A stretch of 47,238 nt of DNA. Source: Candidatus Gottesmanbacteria bacterium (lineage in GTDB: Bacteria; Patescibacteriota; Microgenomatia; UBA10105). Location: assembly GCA_023245415.1 (NCBI GenBank), contig JAHFKJ010000010.1, positions 1-47,238 of the forward strand, given 5' to 3'. The notes under the pieces are model-generated. The model made no database searches. It was not told the origin of the DNA and worked only from the letters and a program-made list of their open reading frames with translations. Both the position numbers and the translations under genes were made by a program. Positions 9,111 to 20,120 of the stretch are shown here, one piece after another; the stretch's first letter is position 1, and the number at the start of each line of letters is the position of its first letter.

Positions 9111-9137
9111 AAGATCAATTCTACCTAAAATTTGCCT

Positions 9138-9896
9138 TTAGGTCAATATGATCGGCCCATTTTCACTAATTTGTACTGTTTGCTCGAAAAGACCTGATAA
9201 ACTGCCATCGGCGGTAACAAGCGACCAGTGATCATCATTTTTATACACAAGCTCTGGCTTTCCCAAGCAATAGATAACTTCAATAGCCAATACCATACCA
9301 ATTTCCAATTCAGGCGTCTTTTTCAGCGGTTTTGTCAGCAACCCGGGCACTTGCGGCGACTCATGCAATCTTTTGCCTACCCCATGACCTACAAGACTTG
9401 CAACTACACTGAATCCGGCAGATTCTATTGTATCTTGAATTGCGCAGGAAATGTGCCCAATGCGATTACCAAACTTTGCCTGACTAATAGCTTTTTTTAA
9501 AGCCTTTTCCCCAGTTTTAACAAAATTTTTCGTTTTACTATCAACCTCTAACTGTGAACTTTGAACTATCTTGGTCCAACTCGTATCTGTATGAAATCCT
9601 TGATACAAAAGTCCGACATCTAAACCAACCACATCTCCTTCCTGGAAAGGTTCGTCGGTTGGCACCCCGTGTACCACTCCATCGTTCGTTGAAATACAAG
9701 TAGCCCACTTATAGTCGCCAACGGTCATAAACGAAGGTGAACCACCAGCTACAGAGATTAATTTTTTGGTCAATTCATCAATCGCTAAAGGCACTACTCC
9801 TGGGTTGATTTCTTGCAACAACCGCTCTCGAATTGAATGCAGCTTCTTTCCGCCTGAGCGCATGATTTGTATTTCCTTCGGACTTTTAATGTGCAT
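9138..9896 (-). CDS. map: Methionine aminopeptidase type I
   Basis: SPKEIQIMRSGGKKL...CISTNDGVVHGVPTDEPFQEGDVVGLDVG...HGVGKRLHESPQVP. Confidence 0.97.
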   Translation of the reverse strand: MHIKSPKEIQIMRSGGKKLHSIRERLLQEINPGVVPLAIDELTKKLISVAGGSPSFMTVGDYKWATCISTNDGVVHGVPTDEPFQEGDVVGLDVGLLYQGFHTDTSWTKIVQSSQLEVDSKTKNFVKTGEKALKKAISQAKFGNRIGHISCAIQDTIESAGFSVVASLVGHGVGKRLHESPQVPGLLTKPLKKTPELEIGMVLAIEVIYCLGKPELVYKNDDHWSLVTADGSLSGLFEQTVQISENGPIILT

Positions 9897-10446
9897 GATA
9901 ATACTTAAAATAAATCTCTAATTCCTGTATAAATTCAACTTCAGAACCTTCATTCTTTATTAAATAGTCTGCTATCGCAATAGGGCCACCTTTATTTGTA
10001 TCTTCAATTTCATGAAAATCTCGCTGACGTGCCTCTGCAATCGTCAATGGCCGTATTTGTCGACGCCCTAAACGACCATATCTTATTTCAGATCTCGTAT
10101 AAATACAAAGCAATTGTAAATCTGAGAATTTCTCAATCAAATAGAGATATTCCTCCCAACTATACAACCCATCAAGAACTATTAATGCGTTATTTTTCTT
10201 GATTGCATTTATTCTAGGTTCAATTTTGATCGCCATCGCTGCCATACCCAACTCTTGTCTTATTTTTTTTCGATACCAACTTTCGTTTACTTCTGTCAAA
10301 GACTTCGTCAGCTCTTTCAGACCAATATCTGTTTGATCTCCAAATCTGAGAATCGGTATTCCCTTTTTTTTAAAAAAATTAGCCGCGGTTGACTTTCCAG
10401 AACCGGGCATTCCAACTATAGCAACTATGTTAGACTTTACATTCAT
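9886..10446 (-). CDS. P-loop kinase, dephospho-CoA kinase/adenylate kinase-like
   Basis: Walker A VGMPGSGKSTAANFFKKKGIPILRFGD; VLDGLYSWEEYLYL; overlaps both adk and map. Confidence 0.75.
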   Translation of the reverse strand: MNVKSNIVAIVGMPGSGKSTAANFFKKKGIPILRFGDQTDIGLKELTKSLTEVNESWYRKKIRQELGMAAMAIKIEPRINAIKKNNALIVLDGLYSWEEYLYLIEKFSDLQLLCIYTRSEIRYGRLGRRQIRPLTIAEARQRDFHEIEDTNKGGPIAIADYLIKNEGSEVEFIQELEIYFKYYHAH

Positions 10447-10985
10447 TTACTTAGATCGCTAAAAATTTCAGTTGTCACTTCACTGATGGGTTTCTCACCA
10501 TCAACTTCAATCAGTCGCCCCTTTTCACGATAAAACCCAAGCACCGGCTCAGTAACATCATGAAACAGTTTAATCCGCTGACGAATTGCCTGCAGTGTAT
10601 TATCTTCACGAACCCCCTCCTCTATTCGACCGCTTAATCTCCATAATGCTTCTTTGTCTGAAACTTTCAGATAAATAACTTTGTCAACGCCGTTGGTAAA
10701 CGCCTGGGCCTGGTTTAAGGTTCTGGGGAAACCATCTAGTATATAGCCCTTTTGGTATTCCACTCTTTGTAAGTATTCTTCAATAATAGAAATAGTTTTG
10801 TCGTCTGGAATTAAATATCCGGCATTAAGGGTTTCTTTAACATATCTGCCCCAGGGAGATTTATCTTTGGACATTTCACGGAAAATATGCCCCGAAGATA
10901 GATAGGGAACGCCCATTTTTTGGGAGAGAATATTACCCTGAGTAGATTTTCCCGAACCCTGAATACCTATAAGGATGACTTTCAT
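10443..10985 (-). CDS. adk: Adenylate kinase (short-lid form)
   Basis: VILIGIQGSGKSTQGNILSQKMGVPYLSSGHIFREM...GYILDGFPRTLNQAQAF. Confidence 0.96.
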   Translation of the reverse strand: MKVILIGIQGSGKSTQGNILSQKMGVPYLSSGHIFREMSKDKSPWGRYVKETLNAGYLIPDDKTISIIEEYLQRVEYQKGYILDGFPRTLNQAQAFTNGVDKVIYLKVSDKEALWRLSGRIEEGVREDNTLQAIRQRIKLFHDVTEPVLGFYREKGRLIEVDGEKPISEVTTEIFSDLSK

Positions 10986-11014
10986 AAAGACTTGCTCCTT
11001 TTTAGAATAATTTT

Positions 11015-12298
11015 TTATAAAAATCCGTCGTAGTTTCGCATCACCAACTGTGCTTCCAAAGCCTTTACTGTTTCTAACACAACAGAAACCACAATTAAAA
11101 CTCCGGTACCCCCCAACAGTAATGTATTTATTCCAGTAACCTGCCGGGCAATTGATGGCAAAATTGCAATTATTCCTAGAAATATAGCTCCAGCCAATGT
11201 CAGCCGGTTTAGAATAAACTGCAGATATGTGGCGGTCGATTTCCCCGGCCGAATTCCGGGAATAAAACCCCCGTATTTTTGGATTTCGTCAGCTATCTTT
11301 TGCGGATTGAAAGTCACTGCTGTGTAAAAGTAGGTAAACCCAACAACCAGCAGGAAATAAAAAATATTGTAGGTTATCCCATTTGGATTAAAAAAACGAG
11401 TTAATCCGCTACCGATGGCGATCAGCTGCTGATTTTTAGTCTGTGCTAGGAATTGACCGATGATTTGCGGCAACAAAACTAAAGATACGGCAAAAATTAT
11501 TGGAATCACTCCTGCCTGATTGATGCGCAAAGGCAAATAACTGGTATTTCCACCATACATGCGATTACCGCGAATCCGCTTGGCATACTGAATATGAATT
11601 TGCCGCACGGCCTCATTTACCACAACTATTGCTGCAATCACAACCAATGCTAGAAGCACAAATACCAGCATATTCGTTATTGATTGGCTTGTGACTGTAG
11701 TTGCAGTTTGACTCAAACTAACCGGCAGACGACCAACTATCCCCGCAAATATTAATAACGAGATTCCATTTCCAACCCCCCGTTCAGTAATGAGTTCTCC
11801 AAGCCACATCAGGATTAAAGTACCTGCCATCATAGTAGTTACCAGAGTTATAAGCGGTAGGGGTGAAAAATTTGCAATAATTCCCTGATTACGTAGGAGC
11901 GCATACATTCCAATCGACTGTAAAACTGATAATGGAACTGTTATCATTCTGGTGTATTGATTAATTTTTTGGCGTCCGTATTCTCCTTCTTTGGATAGTT
12001 CTTCAAGTTTTGGGAAAACCATCGTCAGAAGCTGTAATATGATTGAAGCATTGATATAAGGATTTAATCCTAAAGCCATAACTGAGAAATTGACCAATGT
12101 TCCGCCCGAGAATATATCCAGAAGTCCCAAAAATTGATTTGATTTAAAAAGTTGAGCTAATTTTGCTACATCAACGCCCGGAATCGGAACATGAGCAAAT
12201 AATCTAAAAACAATGAGAATTCCCAGCGTGAAGATTATTTTGTTTCTGAGCTCTGGAGTTTTAAAGCTTTCAACCAGAGGTTTAAGTAAGGACGACAT
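11015..12298 (-). CDS. secY: Preprotein translocase subunit SecY
   Basis: IPGVDVAKL...[30 protein letters not shown]...[17 protein letters not shown]. Confidence 0.99.
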   Translation of the reverse strand: MSSLLKPLVESFKTPELRNKIIFTLGILIVFRLFAHVPIPGVDVAKLAQLFKSNQFLGLLDIFSGGTLVNFSVMALGLNPYINASIILQLLTMVFPKLEELSKEGEYGRQKINQYTRMITVPLSVLQSIGMYALLRNQGIIANFSPLPLITLVTTMMAGTLILMWLGELITERGVGNGISLLIFAGIVGRLPVSLSQTATTVTSQSITNMLVFVLLALVVIAAIVVVNEAVRQIHIQYAKRIRGNRMYGGNTSYLPLRINQAGVIPIIFAVSLVLLPQIIGQFLAQTKNQQLIAIGSGLTRFFNPNGITYNIFYFLLVVGFTYFYTAVTFNPQKIADEIQKYGGFIPGIRPGKSTATYLQFILNRLTLAGAIFLGIIAILPSIARQVTGINTLLLGGTGVLIVVSVVLETVKALEAQLVMRNYDGFL

Positions 12299-12307
12299 AA
12301 TTTCTAT

Positions 12308-12754
12308 TTATACCTGATTTTTAACTTCTCCACCTGACTTTTCAATTTTGACTTTAGCACTTTTGGACGTCGGCAAACTAACTGTTAAAGCATGTTCAAG
12401 TATTCCATCTCCAAGTATCTTTATTTTACTTTTTAAATCACTCTGGCGTATCAGTTGATATTTCACCAATATTTCTCGGGTAACGTTCGTGTTTTTCGGC
12501 AATCGATTGAGTGATTTAAGATTGATAACCAGTGCTTTTTTAGATGCAGGTTTATTTCTTCCTCTACCACGATACAAGGGCAAGCGTTTTACGAGTGACA
12601 ATTGTCCGCCTTCAAAACTCACAGGAATTTTACCTCGAGCTTTTTGACCCTTAGTACCCCGACCGGAAGTTTTACCTCTACCGCTACCCTCACCTCTACC
12701 GAGTCGTTTGACTTTTTTAGTCACTGATTTTGACAAAGTTGTTAAACTAACCAT
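12308..12754 (-). CDS. rplO: 50S ribosomal protein uL15
   Basis: KRLGRGEGSGRGKTSGRGTKGQKARGKIPVSFEGGQLSLVKRLP. Confidence 0.98.
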   Translation of the reverse strand: MVSLTTLSKSVTKKVKRLGRGEGSGRGKTSGRGTKGQKARGKIPVSFEGGQLSLVKRLPLYRGRGRNKPASKKALVINLKSLNRLPKNTNVTREILVKYQLIRQSDLKSKIKILGDGILEHALTVSLPTSKSAKVKIEKSGGEVKNQV

Positions 12755-12757
12755 GAA

Positions 12758-13237
12758 TTAAATTTTCCCTTTCTTAACCTGACGTAAGTGTTTTAAGGCC
12801 TCCAGCGTTGCATAGACGTTTGAGGCTTGATTTTTGCTGCCTAGTATTTTGGATACGATGTTGCGAATTCCGGCAGCTTCAACCACAGCTCTGACTGCGC
12901 CGCCGGCAATGACTCCGGTACCGACTGGGGCCGGCTTAAGTAAAACTTTTGCTGCACCAAGTTTTAGGTACACGTCATGCGGAATAGTAAAATCATTAAG
13001 CGGAACTACTATCAAATGTTTTTTGGCATAACTTACGCCTTTTTGAATCGCGGAAGATACATCCGGAGCTTTACCCAAACCGACTCCGACTCTACCTTTC
13101 TTATCACCAACTACAATCAGTACTGAGAATCCAATTCTGTTTCCACCTTTAGTCTTTTTTGATACCCGATTTATCTGGACCACTTTTTCATCAAATTCTT
13201 TTGGTTCTAAGCGGTAATTACCCATTCGATTTCTCAT
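12758..13237 (-). CDS. rpsE: 30S ribosomal protein uS5
   Basis: [53 protein letters not shown]. Confidence 0.98.
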   Translation of the reverse strand: MRNRMGNYRLEPKEFDEKVVQINRVSKKTKGGNRIGFSVLIVVGDKKGRVGVGLGKAPDVSSAIQKGVSYAKKHLIVVPLNDFTIPHDVYLKLGAAKVLLKPAPVGTGVIAGGAVRAVVEAAGIRNIVSKILGSKNQASNVYATLEALKHLRQVKKGKI

Positions 13238-13240
13238 ACT

Positions 13241-13585
13241 TTAAAAGTTTAAACCTCCTTCACGCAATCCTTCGGCCAATGCTTTAACTCTACCATGGTA
13301 CGCATAACCGCTGCGATCAAAAACCACTTTTGTAATCGGTATCTGCAAAGCTTTCTCGGCAATAAGCTTGCCCAATACTTTTGCTTTTGTAATTTTTTGT
13401 TTTTCCCCAATATTTTTGTCATTTATACCCAGCAACGTAATCCGTTTCTCGTCATTTATCAGTTGCACAAACAAGTGTTTTTGGGAACGATAAACCGACA
13501 AGCGCGGGATTTCGAAAGATCCGAATATTTTTGTCCGTATTCGTTTATGTCTTCTAGTTCTTAAGTTAATATGGTGTTTTTTCAT
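13241..13585 (-). CDS. rplR: 50S ribosomal protein uL18
   Basis: RTRRHKRIRTKIFGSFEIPRLSVYRSQKHLFVQLINDEK...FDRSGYAYHGRVKALAEGLREGGLNF; start set at MKKHHINL (13585). Confidence 0.97.
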   Translation of the reverse strand: MKKHHINLRTRRHKRIRTKIFGSFEIPRLSVYRSQKHLFVQLINDEKRITLLGINDKNIGEKQKITKAKVLGKLIAEKALQIPITKVVFDRSGYAYHGRVKALAEGLREGGLNF

Positions 13586-13592
13586 ATATATA

Positions 13593-14141
13593 TTATGCTG
13601 GTACACCAGCTGCTTTAACTGCTTTACCGGCTTTTTTTCGCACTATTTCACCTGCGTAACGGATACCTTTACCCTTATACGGTTCCGGTGGTTTTACATT
13701 TCTTATCTTAGCTGCGATTTCCCCTACCATCTTCTTATCAATTCCAGAAATAGTAATTTTAGTATTATCGGTAACAGTAAACGAAATATTTGCTGGAGCT
13801 TGAATTTTTACCGGATGTGTAAATCCAACCAGCAACGTTATTTCATTACCCGTTCCTTGAGCTTTGTATCCTACTCCAACTAACTCGAGATTTTTATTCC
13901 AACCGACAGACACTCCCAAAACGGCATTACTTATCAGCGATCTATACAGGCCATGTATATTCGCGTTATCCGGAATTTCTTCAGACAGCGTAATGCTGTT
14001 GTTTTGAATTTGCATCTTAAGCATTGACGGCAATTTTAATTGCAAACTGCCTTTTGGACCTTGAACGCTAATTTGTTCATCGGCCAAAGAAACCGTGACT
14101 CCACCTGGCAACATGATTGGTGTTTTTCCGATTCTTGACAT
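13593..14141 (-). CDS. rplF: 50S ribosomal protein uL6
   Basis: SRIGKTPIMLPGGVTVSLADEQISVQGPKGSL...PPEPYKGKGIRYAGEIVRKKAGKA. Confidence 0.98.
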   Translation of the reverse strand: MSRIGKTPIMLPGGVTVSLADEQISVQGPKGSLQLKLPSMLKMQIQNNSITLSEEIPDNANIHGLYRSLISNAVLGVSVGWNKNLELVGVGYKAQGTGNEITLLVGFTHPVKIQAPANISFTVTDNTKITISGIDKKMVGEIAAKIRNVKPPEPYKGKGIRYAGEIVRKKAGKAVKAAGVPA

Positions 14142-14147
14142 AATTAT

Positions 14148-14534
14148 TTACCAGACTAAACAAATCAGTTCTCCACCGATGTGCTGTTGTTTTGCCTCCA
14201 CATGTGTTTTTATACCTCTTGACGTTGAAATAATGTAAAATCCAAGTCGGTTATGAATTTTTGTTAATGATTTCGTATCTGCATACTGACGTCTTCCCGG
14301 TTTACTAATCCGTTTAATTTCAGTAACTGCCGGCACACCTTCTAAGTAAAGCAGTCTTACTATTAAATTTTTACTATCTGCTGATTTAACCACTTCATTT
14401 ACAAAAGATTTTTTTTGTAAGACTTGCAAAAGTTCTGATTTCATTTTACTAAACGGCACGTCTATTTCTGCCTTTCTAGCCAAGTATCCGTTTTTGATTC
14501 TACTGATAAGATCTCCAATTGAATCGCTTGTCAT
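14148..14534 (-). CDS. rpsH: 30S ribosomal protein uS8
   Basis: SIGDLISRIKNGYLARKAEIDVPFSKMKSELLQVL...ISTSRGIKTHVEAKQQHIGGELICLVW. Confidence 0.98.
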   Translation of the reverse strand: MTSDSIGDLISRIKNGYLARKAEIDVPFSKMKSELLQVLQKKSFVNEVVKSADSKNLIVRLLYLEGVPAVTEIKRISKPGRRQYADTKSLTKIHNRLGFYIISTSRGIKTHVEAKQQHIGGELICLVW

Positions 14535-14582
14535 ATGTTTTAATATTTTAAATAATATTTTTTATATAAATTAATACATATC

Positions 14583-14768
14583 CTACCAGGAAGCCTTGAC
14601 AACACCGGGTAATTCACCTCTATGCGCTCGGTCTCTAAAACAAAGCCGGCATAGACCAAACTTACGCATATAGCCTCGTGCTCTTCCGCACAAATTACAG
14701 CGATTTCGGTGTCTGACTGCAAATTTTTGTTTTCTAGAAAATTTAACAATGTCAGAAAGTTTTGCCAT
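14583..14768 (-). CDS. rpsZ: 30S ribosomal protein uS14 type Z
   Basis: [41 protein letters not shown] with CxxC...CxxC; start at MAKLSD (14768). Confidence 0.97.
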   Translation of the reverse strand: MAKLSDIVKFSRKQKFAVRHRNRCNLCGRARGYMRKFGLCRLCFRDRAHRGELPGVVKASW

Positions 14769-14769
14769 A

Positions 14770-15309
14770 TTATGTCTCCTTTTCAAAAGGCATTCCTAAT
14801 TTACTCAATAATTTAAATGCTTCTTCACGAGACTTGGCCGTTGTCACAATTGTTATCTCTAAACCTCTAAGTTTATCAATTTGTGAATATTCAATTTCCG
14901 GAAATACTGTTTGCTCCTTAAGTCCTAATGTATAATTTCCCTGATCGTCAAACCCCTTCCGGGAAATTCCGCGAAAATCCCGAACTCGAGACAACACAAC
15001 CGTCACCAGTTTCTCAAGAAAATCGTACATCCGCTGACCACGAAGTGTTACTTTAAGTCCGATGACTTCTCCAGCTCTTAGTTTAAAATTTGAAATAGAA
15101 CGCTTCGCAGTTGTTGGCGCGGGTTTTTGTCCCGTAATAAGTGCCAACTGCTGTCTCACTTTTTCGATAACTTTTTTATCTAATAATGCTTCACCTAAAC
15201 CTACATTAATAACAACTTTAATCATTTTCGGAACTGCCAAAATATTGGCCTTTCCCAATTCTTTTTGCAGTTCCTTTTTTATTTCAGAATTATATTTTTG
15301 TGCTAACAT
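14770..15309 (-). CDS. rplE: 50S ribosomal protein uL5
   Basis: [53 protein letters not shown]. Confidence 0.98.
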   Translation of the reverse strand: MLAQKYNSEIKKELQKELGKANILAVPKMIKVVINVGLGEALLDKKVIEKVRQQLALITGQKPAPTTAKRSISNFKLRAGEVIGLKVTLRGQRMYDFLEKLVTVVLSRVRDFRGISRKGFDDQGNYTLGLKEQTVFPEIEYSQIDKLRGLEITIVTTAKSREEAFKLLSKLGMPFEKET

Positions 15310-15315
15310 AATTGT

Positions 15316-15621
15316 TTAAATCATTTGCTGACATTTTTTACATATTCGATGTTTATCTTTTTCAGACATAACATAACCCGCCCGAGTGGGCTTTTGACAC
15401 TTAGGACAAATTAGTTGCACTCGATTTATCGGTAAATTACGCGGGAAATCAATAATACCACTTGGCCGTCCTTCCCCCTGCTTTTTTACATGACGCTTGT
15501 AAACGTTTAACCCGGGGAGCAAAATTGTGTCCTTTTTTACATCTATCTCTTCTATTTTGCCTTTTCTACCCCGATCTTTACCTTGGACAATCATTACTTC
15601 ATCGCCTTTTTTTAGTTTCAT
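15316..15621 (-). CDS. rplX: 50S ribosomal protein uL24
   Basis: LKKGDEVMIVQGKDRGRKGKIEEID...LICPKCQKPTRAGYVMSEKDKHRICKKC. Confidence 0.97.
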   Translation of the reverse strand: MKLKKGDEVMIVQGKDRGRKGKIEEIDVKKDTILLPGLNVYKRHVKKQGEGRPSGIIDFPRNLPINRVQLICPKCQKPTRAGYVMSEKDKHRICKKCQQMI

Positions 15622-15636
15622 ATTTATTAACTTTTA

Positions 15637-16011
15637 TCAATAAACTTCTTCTGACATGGAAATAATTTTATTAAAACCTAATTCTTTAAGTTCGCGGGCA
15701 ATTGGACCAAAAATCCGCGATCCTTTAGGATTTTTAGTTTTTGCATCTTCAATAATCACGGCTGCGTTATCATCAAATCTTATATAAGATCCATCCGGTC
15801 GTCTTCGCTCTTTACGGGTCCTGACTATAACTGCTTTCACTTTCTCATGTGCTTTTACGAGTCCGATTGGGCTGGCTTTTTTGACAACAGCGTGGACAAT
15901 ATCTCCAATGTAGCCAAATTTACGCGTCGAACCGCCGTAAATATGCATTACCGAAATTTCGTGTGCGCCTGTATTATCCGCTACGTGTAAAATTGTTTTT
16001 AACTGAATCAT
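15637..16011 (-). CDS. rplN: 50S ribosomal protein uL14
   Basis: [27 protein letters not shown]...[28 protein letters not shown]. Confidence 0.98.
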   Translation of the reverse strand: MIQLKTILHVADNTGAHEISVMHIYGGSTRKFGYIGDIVHAVVKKASPIGLVKAHEKVKAVIVRTRKERRRPDGSYIRFDDNAAVIIEDAKTKNPKGSRIFGPIARELKELGFNKIISMSEEVY

Positions 16012-16247
16012 ATTTCATCCTCTTTAAAGACTTCGAGAATTTCAAAATGTTTGTCTTTAGAAATCGGCCGGACTTCCTTTATTTTTACTCTTGTCCCTAA
16101 TTGTATTTTAGTTGTCGAATGAACTTTGATCCTACGCGTTTTTCTAATGATTTTCTTAAACAGTGGATGCCGATATGTAATTTCCCGTTCGACCACGACA
16201 GTATTATTCATTTTATTGGAAATTATTTTTCCTGTATAAGTTTTCAT
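16008..16247 (-). CDS. rpsQ: 30S ribosomal protein uS17
   Basis: [44 protein letters not shown] overlaps both sides. Confidence 0.97.
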   Translation of the reverse strand: MKTYTGKIISNKMNNTVVVEREITYRHPLFKKIIRKTRRIKVHSTTKIQLGTRVKIKEVRPISKDKHFEILEVFKEDEI

Positions 16248-16459
16248 TTTGCTTTTTTCTCCTTTAATAAAATCTCTTGCATTACCGTAAATATCCGAGC
16301 TATATCGGAATGTAGCATCCGAAAAATACGTGTATTTTTTTGCGGCTTCACTTTACGTTCTAACTGTAATCTGGTCAATTCTTTTCGCTTTGCTGCCAAT
16401 TCTTTTTTTAATTGCTCAAGATTTTTTTCGTGTAATGCGTGAATTTCATTCTGTTTCAT
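16244..16459 (-). CDS. rpmC: 50S ribosomal protein uL29
   Basis: NLEQLKKELAAKRKELTRLQLERKVKPQKNTRIFRMLHSDIARIFTVMQE. Confidence 0.94.
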   Translation of the reverse strand: MKQNEIHALHEKNLEQLKKELAAKRKELTRLQLERKVKPQKNTRIFRMLHSDIARIFTVMQEILLKEKKAK

Positions 16460-16460
16460 A

Positions 16461-16868
16461 TTATTCCTTCACAATAAATTTAGTTCTAACAGGAAGTTTA
16501 GCTCCTGCTCGACGCATCGCTTCCTCAGCTACCCTTTGAGTGATTGCACTCATTTCAAACATAATACGACCGGGTCTGACTACAGCTACATATTCAGATA
16601 CGTCGCCTTTACCACTTCCCATGCGCGTTTCCGGAGGTTTTTTGGTGATTGGCTTATCAGGAAAAATTCTGATCCAAATTCTACCACCACGCTTGGTATA
16701 GTGAGTCAAAGTTTTGCGGGCTGATTCAATTTGCCGGGCGCTCACCCAACCTGCGGTTAATGCCTTAAGCCCAAATTCACCAAAATCTATAGTACTTCCC
16801 CGTATGGACAAACCTCCCATGGCTCCGCGAAAACTTTTGCGATATTTAGTTCTTTTTGCTACTAACAT
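16461..16868 (-). CDS. rplP: 50S ribosomal protein uL16
   Basis: [19 protein letters not shown]...[28 protein letters not shown]; start set at 16868. Confidence 0.98.
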   Translation of the reverse strand: MLVAKRTKYRKSFRGAMGGLSIRGSTIDFGEFGLKALTAGWVSARQIESARKTLTHYTKRGGRIWIRIFPDKPITKKPPETRMGSGKGDVSEYVAVVRPGRIMFEMSAITQRVAEEAMRRAGAKLPVRTKFIVKE

Positions 16869-16873
16869 GCTAT

Positions 16874-17527
16874 TTAGAGTGGTTTCCTTTCTCCTTTGGC
16901 AACCCAAACTTTAACACCGATATATCCCGACTTAGTCAAAGATGGAATTTTGGAAAAATCTATTTCTTCACGAATTGTAGAAAGCGGTACAGTGCCTTTT
17001 TGAAATTTTTCGCGCCGGGAAATTTCAGCTCCAGCAATTCTTCCTGAAAGCATAATTTTCACACCTTTAGCTCCAGCTCCCATGATGCGTTCAATTGCCT
17101 GATTAACGACGCGTTTATGCGGCAGTCTTTTAGTTAATTGTTCTGCAATATTACTGGCGATAATGTGAGCGTCTAAATTAGGTTCTTTAACCGGTTCAAC
17201 ACGCAATTCAATTTTTAAATTGTCTCTCTTACCGTTCCGCTTGAGAAAGTCAGTGACGAATTTTTTGAGTAATTCCAGACCAGTTCCTCCTCTACCAATT
17301 ACTAAACCCGGACGCGAAACCAAAATGATTACGTCGATTTTATTTATTGACCGTTCAATCTCAATTCGAGACAACCCCGCTGATCTTAAACGTAACGTAA
17401 GTGCTTCGCGAAGTTTTATATCTTCAAAAAGCAGATTTTTGTAATATTTATCCTGAGCGTACCAGCGTGAACTCCAGGTAAATAAAGTTCCCAATCTAAA
17501 TCCATGAGGATTTACTTTTTGTCCCAT
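16874..17527 (-). CDS. rpsC: 30S ribosomal protein uS3
   Basis: [24 protein letters not shown]...[22 protein letters not shown]. Confidence 0.98.
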   Translation of the reverse strand: MGQKVNPHGFRLGTLFTWSSRWYAQDKYYKNLLFEDIKLREALTLRLRSAGLSRIEIERSINKIDVIILVSRPGLVIGRGGTGLELLKKFVTDFLKRNGKRDNLKIELRVEPVKEPNLDAHIIASNIAEQLTKRLPHKRVVNQAIERIMGAGAKGVKIMLSGRIAGAEISRREKFQKGTVPLSTIREEIDFSKIPSLTKSGYIGVKVWVAKGERKPL

Positions 17528-17595
17528 AAATTTTTTATTGAAATTAAGAATAAAAGGATCAAGTATACAAGTATAAAAATTTCCTTTTCAGACCT

Positions 17596-18009
17596 TTATT
17601 TCTTAGTTTCTTTTTCTCTTAACTTCTTATTCTCTTTGTTTATTTTCTGACCTACATTTTCCTGTTTAACTTTATTCTCGATTTTAGTCGTTAAAACAAT
17701 TTTTATGTGGCTCATCCGCTTCTTATAAGCATGCGCCATCCCCCGGGAAACTGCACGAAATCTCTTCAATGCCCCGCCTGGTACAACGCTAATATTTTTA
17801 AATAGTAACGCATCTTTATTCATGCCATTAAGTTGCGCATTCGCTATAGCTGACTCGAGTAAGTTTAATAATTGTTTTGCACCATTTTTAGGTAAAAAAT
17901 TAAGCGTTGCAACAGCTTCTACGGGCGACATTTTTTTGATACTTTTTATAATGAGCGCCATTTTTCTTGGAGCTACCCGTACGTAATTACTTGTTGCATG
18001 TGCGTCCAT
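17596..18009 (-). CDS. rplV: 50S ribosomal protein uL22
   Basis: NYVRVAPRKMALIIKSIKKMSPVEAVATLNFLPKNGAKQLLNLLESAIANAQ. Confidence 0.97.
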   Translation of the reverse strand: MDAHATSNYVRVAPRKMALIIKSIKKMSPVEAVATLNFLPKNGAKQLLNLLESAIANAQLNGMNKDALLFKNISVVPGGALKRFRAVSRGMAHAYKKRMSHIKIVLTTKIENKVKQENVGQKINKENKKLREKETKK

Positions 18010-18014
18010 AATAT

Positions 18015-18299
18015 TTATGTTTTTTCCAGTACACGCTTAGTTACTTGTCCGTGACCTCTAAACGATCGTGTTGGAGAAAATTCTCCTAAACGATGTCCCA
18101 CCATATCTTCGGTCACATAAACTTCAATGAAATTCCGTCCGTTGTGAACTTGAAATTTAAAGCCGACGAAATCAGGTGCAATTTGACAGGCACGTGCCCA
18201 TGTTTTAATAGGGGATTTTCTACCGCTTTCGTTCATTCGAGTGACTTTTTTAAATAAATTCTTATCAATGTAGGGTCCTTTTTTGCTAGATCTGCTCAT
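18015..18299 (-). CDS. rpsS: 30S ribosomal protein uS19
   Basis: [17 protein letters not shown]...[43 protein letters not shown]. Confidence 0.98.
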   Translation of the reverse strand: MSRSSKKGPYIDKNLFKKVTRMNESGRKSPIKTWARACQIAPDFVGFKFQVHNGRNFIEVYVTEDMVGHRLGEFSPTRSFRGHGQVTKRVLEKT

Positions 18300-18301
18300 A
18301 T

Positions 18302-19069
18302 TTATTTGGTTTTTTTGTTTGATATTATATAGCGATCACTATACTTATGCGGTTTACGAGTTTTTTTACCCAACGTCGGCTTTCCCCAAGGGCTTTTTGG
18401 TGATGGCATACCAATTCCAGATCGTCCTTCTCCACCTCCGTGCGGATGGGATCTTGGATTCTGGGCTACACCGCGTACCTCAGGTCGATTACCCAAACGT
18501 CGAGCTCTACCCGCAGTAGCAAGCTGAATAGATCGCCAATCTACATTTCCAACTTGACCTACTGTAGCGTGACACTCATCGACAAATCGGCGAATTTGAC
18601 CACTGGGCAACCTCACCTGCACATGTTTATCCTCTTTGGCTAAAACTACTGCGGCGACACCCGCAGAACGAATTAATTTCGCTCCTTTTCCCGGTATTAA
18701 TTCAATATTATGAATTTGTGTACCAATCGGTATAGCTTTTAACGGTAAAACATTCCCCGAGCGCGCATCTACTTGTTCGCCCGTTTCGAGTCTATCCCCG
18801 ATTTTTAACCCTGTTGGGGCTAAAATAAATCGCTTCTCTCCATCAGCATACTGAAGCAGAGCAATGTCAGCAGTGCGATTTGGATCATATTCAATTTCTT
18901 TAACATCAGCCCCAATACCTGGTTTGTCACGCTTAAAATCAATACTGCGAAAGTAGCGTTTTTTTCTGCCCCCTTGATGGCGAATTGATATCTGACCAGT
19001 ATTATCTCTTCCGGACTGTTTTGGAAGAATAAACATAAGTTTCTTGTGTTTTCGCTGTGAGTTTAACAT
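18302..19069 (-). CDS. rplB: 50S ribosomal protein uL2 (N-terminally short)
   Basis: [31 protein letters not shown]...[40 protein letters not shown]. Confidence 0.98.
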   Translation of the reverse strand: MLNSQRKHKKLMFILPKQSGRDNTGQISIRHQGGRKKRYFRSIDFKRDKPGIGADVKEIEYDPNRTADIALLQYADGEKRFILAPTGLKIGDRLETGEQVDARSGNVLPLKAIPIGTQIHNIELIPGKGAKLIRSAGVAAVVLAKEDKHVQVRLPSGQIRRFVDECHATVGQVGNVDWRSIQLATAGRARRLGNRPEVRGVAQNPRSHPHGGGEGRSGIGMPSPKSPWGKPTLGKKTRKPHKYSDRYIISNKKTK

Positions 19070-19075
19070 ATCTTT

Positions 19076-19372
19076 TTACTTAGGACTTGAATCCACTTGA
19101 AAGAGTTCAATTTTTTCGGTTGGTTTTAAACGCACCATCGCCTTTTTCCAATTTGATTGCGAAGTTAATGCTCTACGTTTACCAACCCGTTTTGTTTTCC
19201 CTTTTACGAGAGTAGTTCTGACATCAACTACATGTACTTTAAACTGGTCTTCAACTGCTTTCGCAACTTCAGTCTTATTACTTTCTAAGTGTATCGCAAA
19301 TGTATACCAGCCCTTTTGTATGAGTTGTGTTGATTTTTCGGTAATGATGGGACTTATTAATACGTTATTCAT
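19076..19372 (-). CDS. rplW: 50S ribosomal protein uL23
   Basis: LISPIITEKSTQLIQKGWYTFAIHLESNKTEVAKAVEDQFKVHVVDVRTTLVKGKTKR. Confidence 0.97.
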   Translation of the reverse strand: MNNVLISPIITEKSTQLIQKGWYTFAIHLESNKTEVAKAVEDQFKVHVVDVRTTLVKGKTKRVGKRRALTSQSNWKKAMVRLKPTEKIELFQVDSSPK

Positions 19373-19381
19373 GTATCTGTT

Positions 19382-20116
19382 TTAAGAATCAATTTTTAGT
19401 GACAACTCATTGATTGCTTCCTGGGCAAAAATTATATGGTCATTTTCCAAAATATCAACGGCAGACAAATCTTGTAAAGGCTTCACCGTCACTCTATCGA
19501 TATTACGTGCTCCTTTAGCAGAGAGCTTCAATTCAGGCGTCAAAACTAATAATAGTCGTTTTCCCAATATACCCATAGCTTTGAGTAATCCGGCTACGTC
19601 TTTTGTTTTTCCAGAAATTTCTGTAAGTCCACCAACTACGGAGATACTATTATCACGGACTTTTTGCGTCAATGATCCATACAAAGCTTTACGGCGCATT
19701 TTCTGGGGTAGTTTTGCGACAAAATTTCTCGGATGCGGACCAAAAACTACTCCGCCACCTACAAAAATCGGAGCAGTAATACTTCCATGCCGGGCTCGTC
19801 CAGTACCTTTTTGGCGGTATATCTTTCGTGTTGAACCAGTCACTTGGCCACGTGTTTTAGTTGACTGAGTTCCCTGGCGCATATTTATGCGATGTACACG
19901 CAACGCCTGTGTCAAGAGTTCTGGTTTTGCTGACAGTCCAAAAACGGTTTTTGTTAAAACTTGTACCCCAATTTTTTCACCCCTTATATTAAATAGTGTT
20001 GTTTCAAAAACATTCTTTTTTGCTATCTTAGTCGTATCAGATAAATTACTTTTTAATTTATTACCAGTCTTTTTAAGTTTTGGTTTTACTGTAACACTTG
20101 TTTTTTTTACCGGCAT
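19382..20116 (-). CDS. rplD: 50S ribosomal protein uL4
   Basis: [53 protein letters not shown]. Confidence 0.98.
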   Translation of the reverse strand: MPVKKTSVTVKPKLKKTGNKLKSNLSDTTKIAKKNVFETTLFNIRGEKIGVQVLTKTVFGLSAKPELLTQALRVHRINMRQGTQSTKTRGQVTGSTRKIYRQKGTGRARHGSITAPIFVGGGVVFGPHPRNFVAKLPQKMRRKALYGSLTQKVRDNSISVVGGLTEISGKTKDVAGLLKAMGILGKRLLLVLTPELKLSAKGARNIDRVTVKPLQDLSAVDILENDHIIFAQEAINELSLKIDS

Positions 20117-20120
20117 ATAT

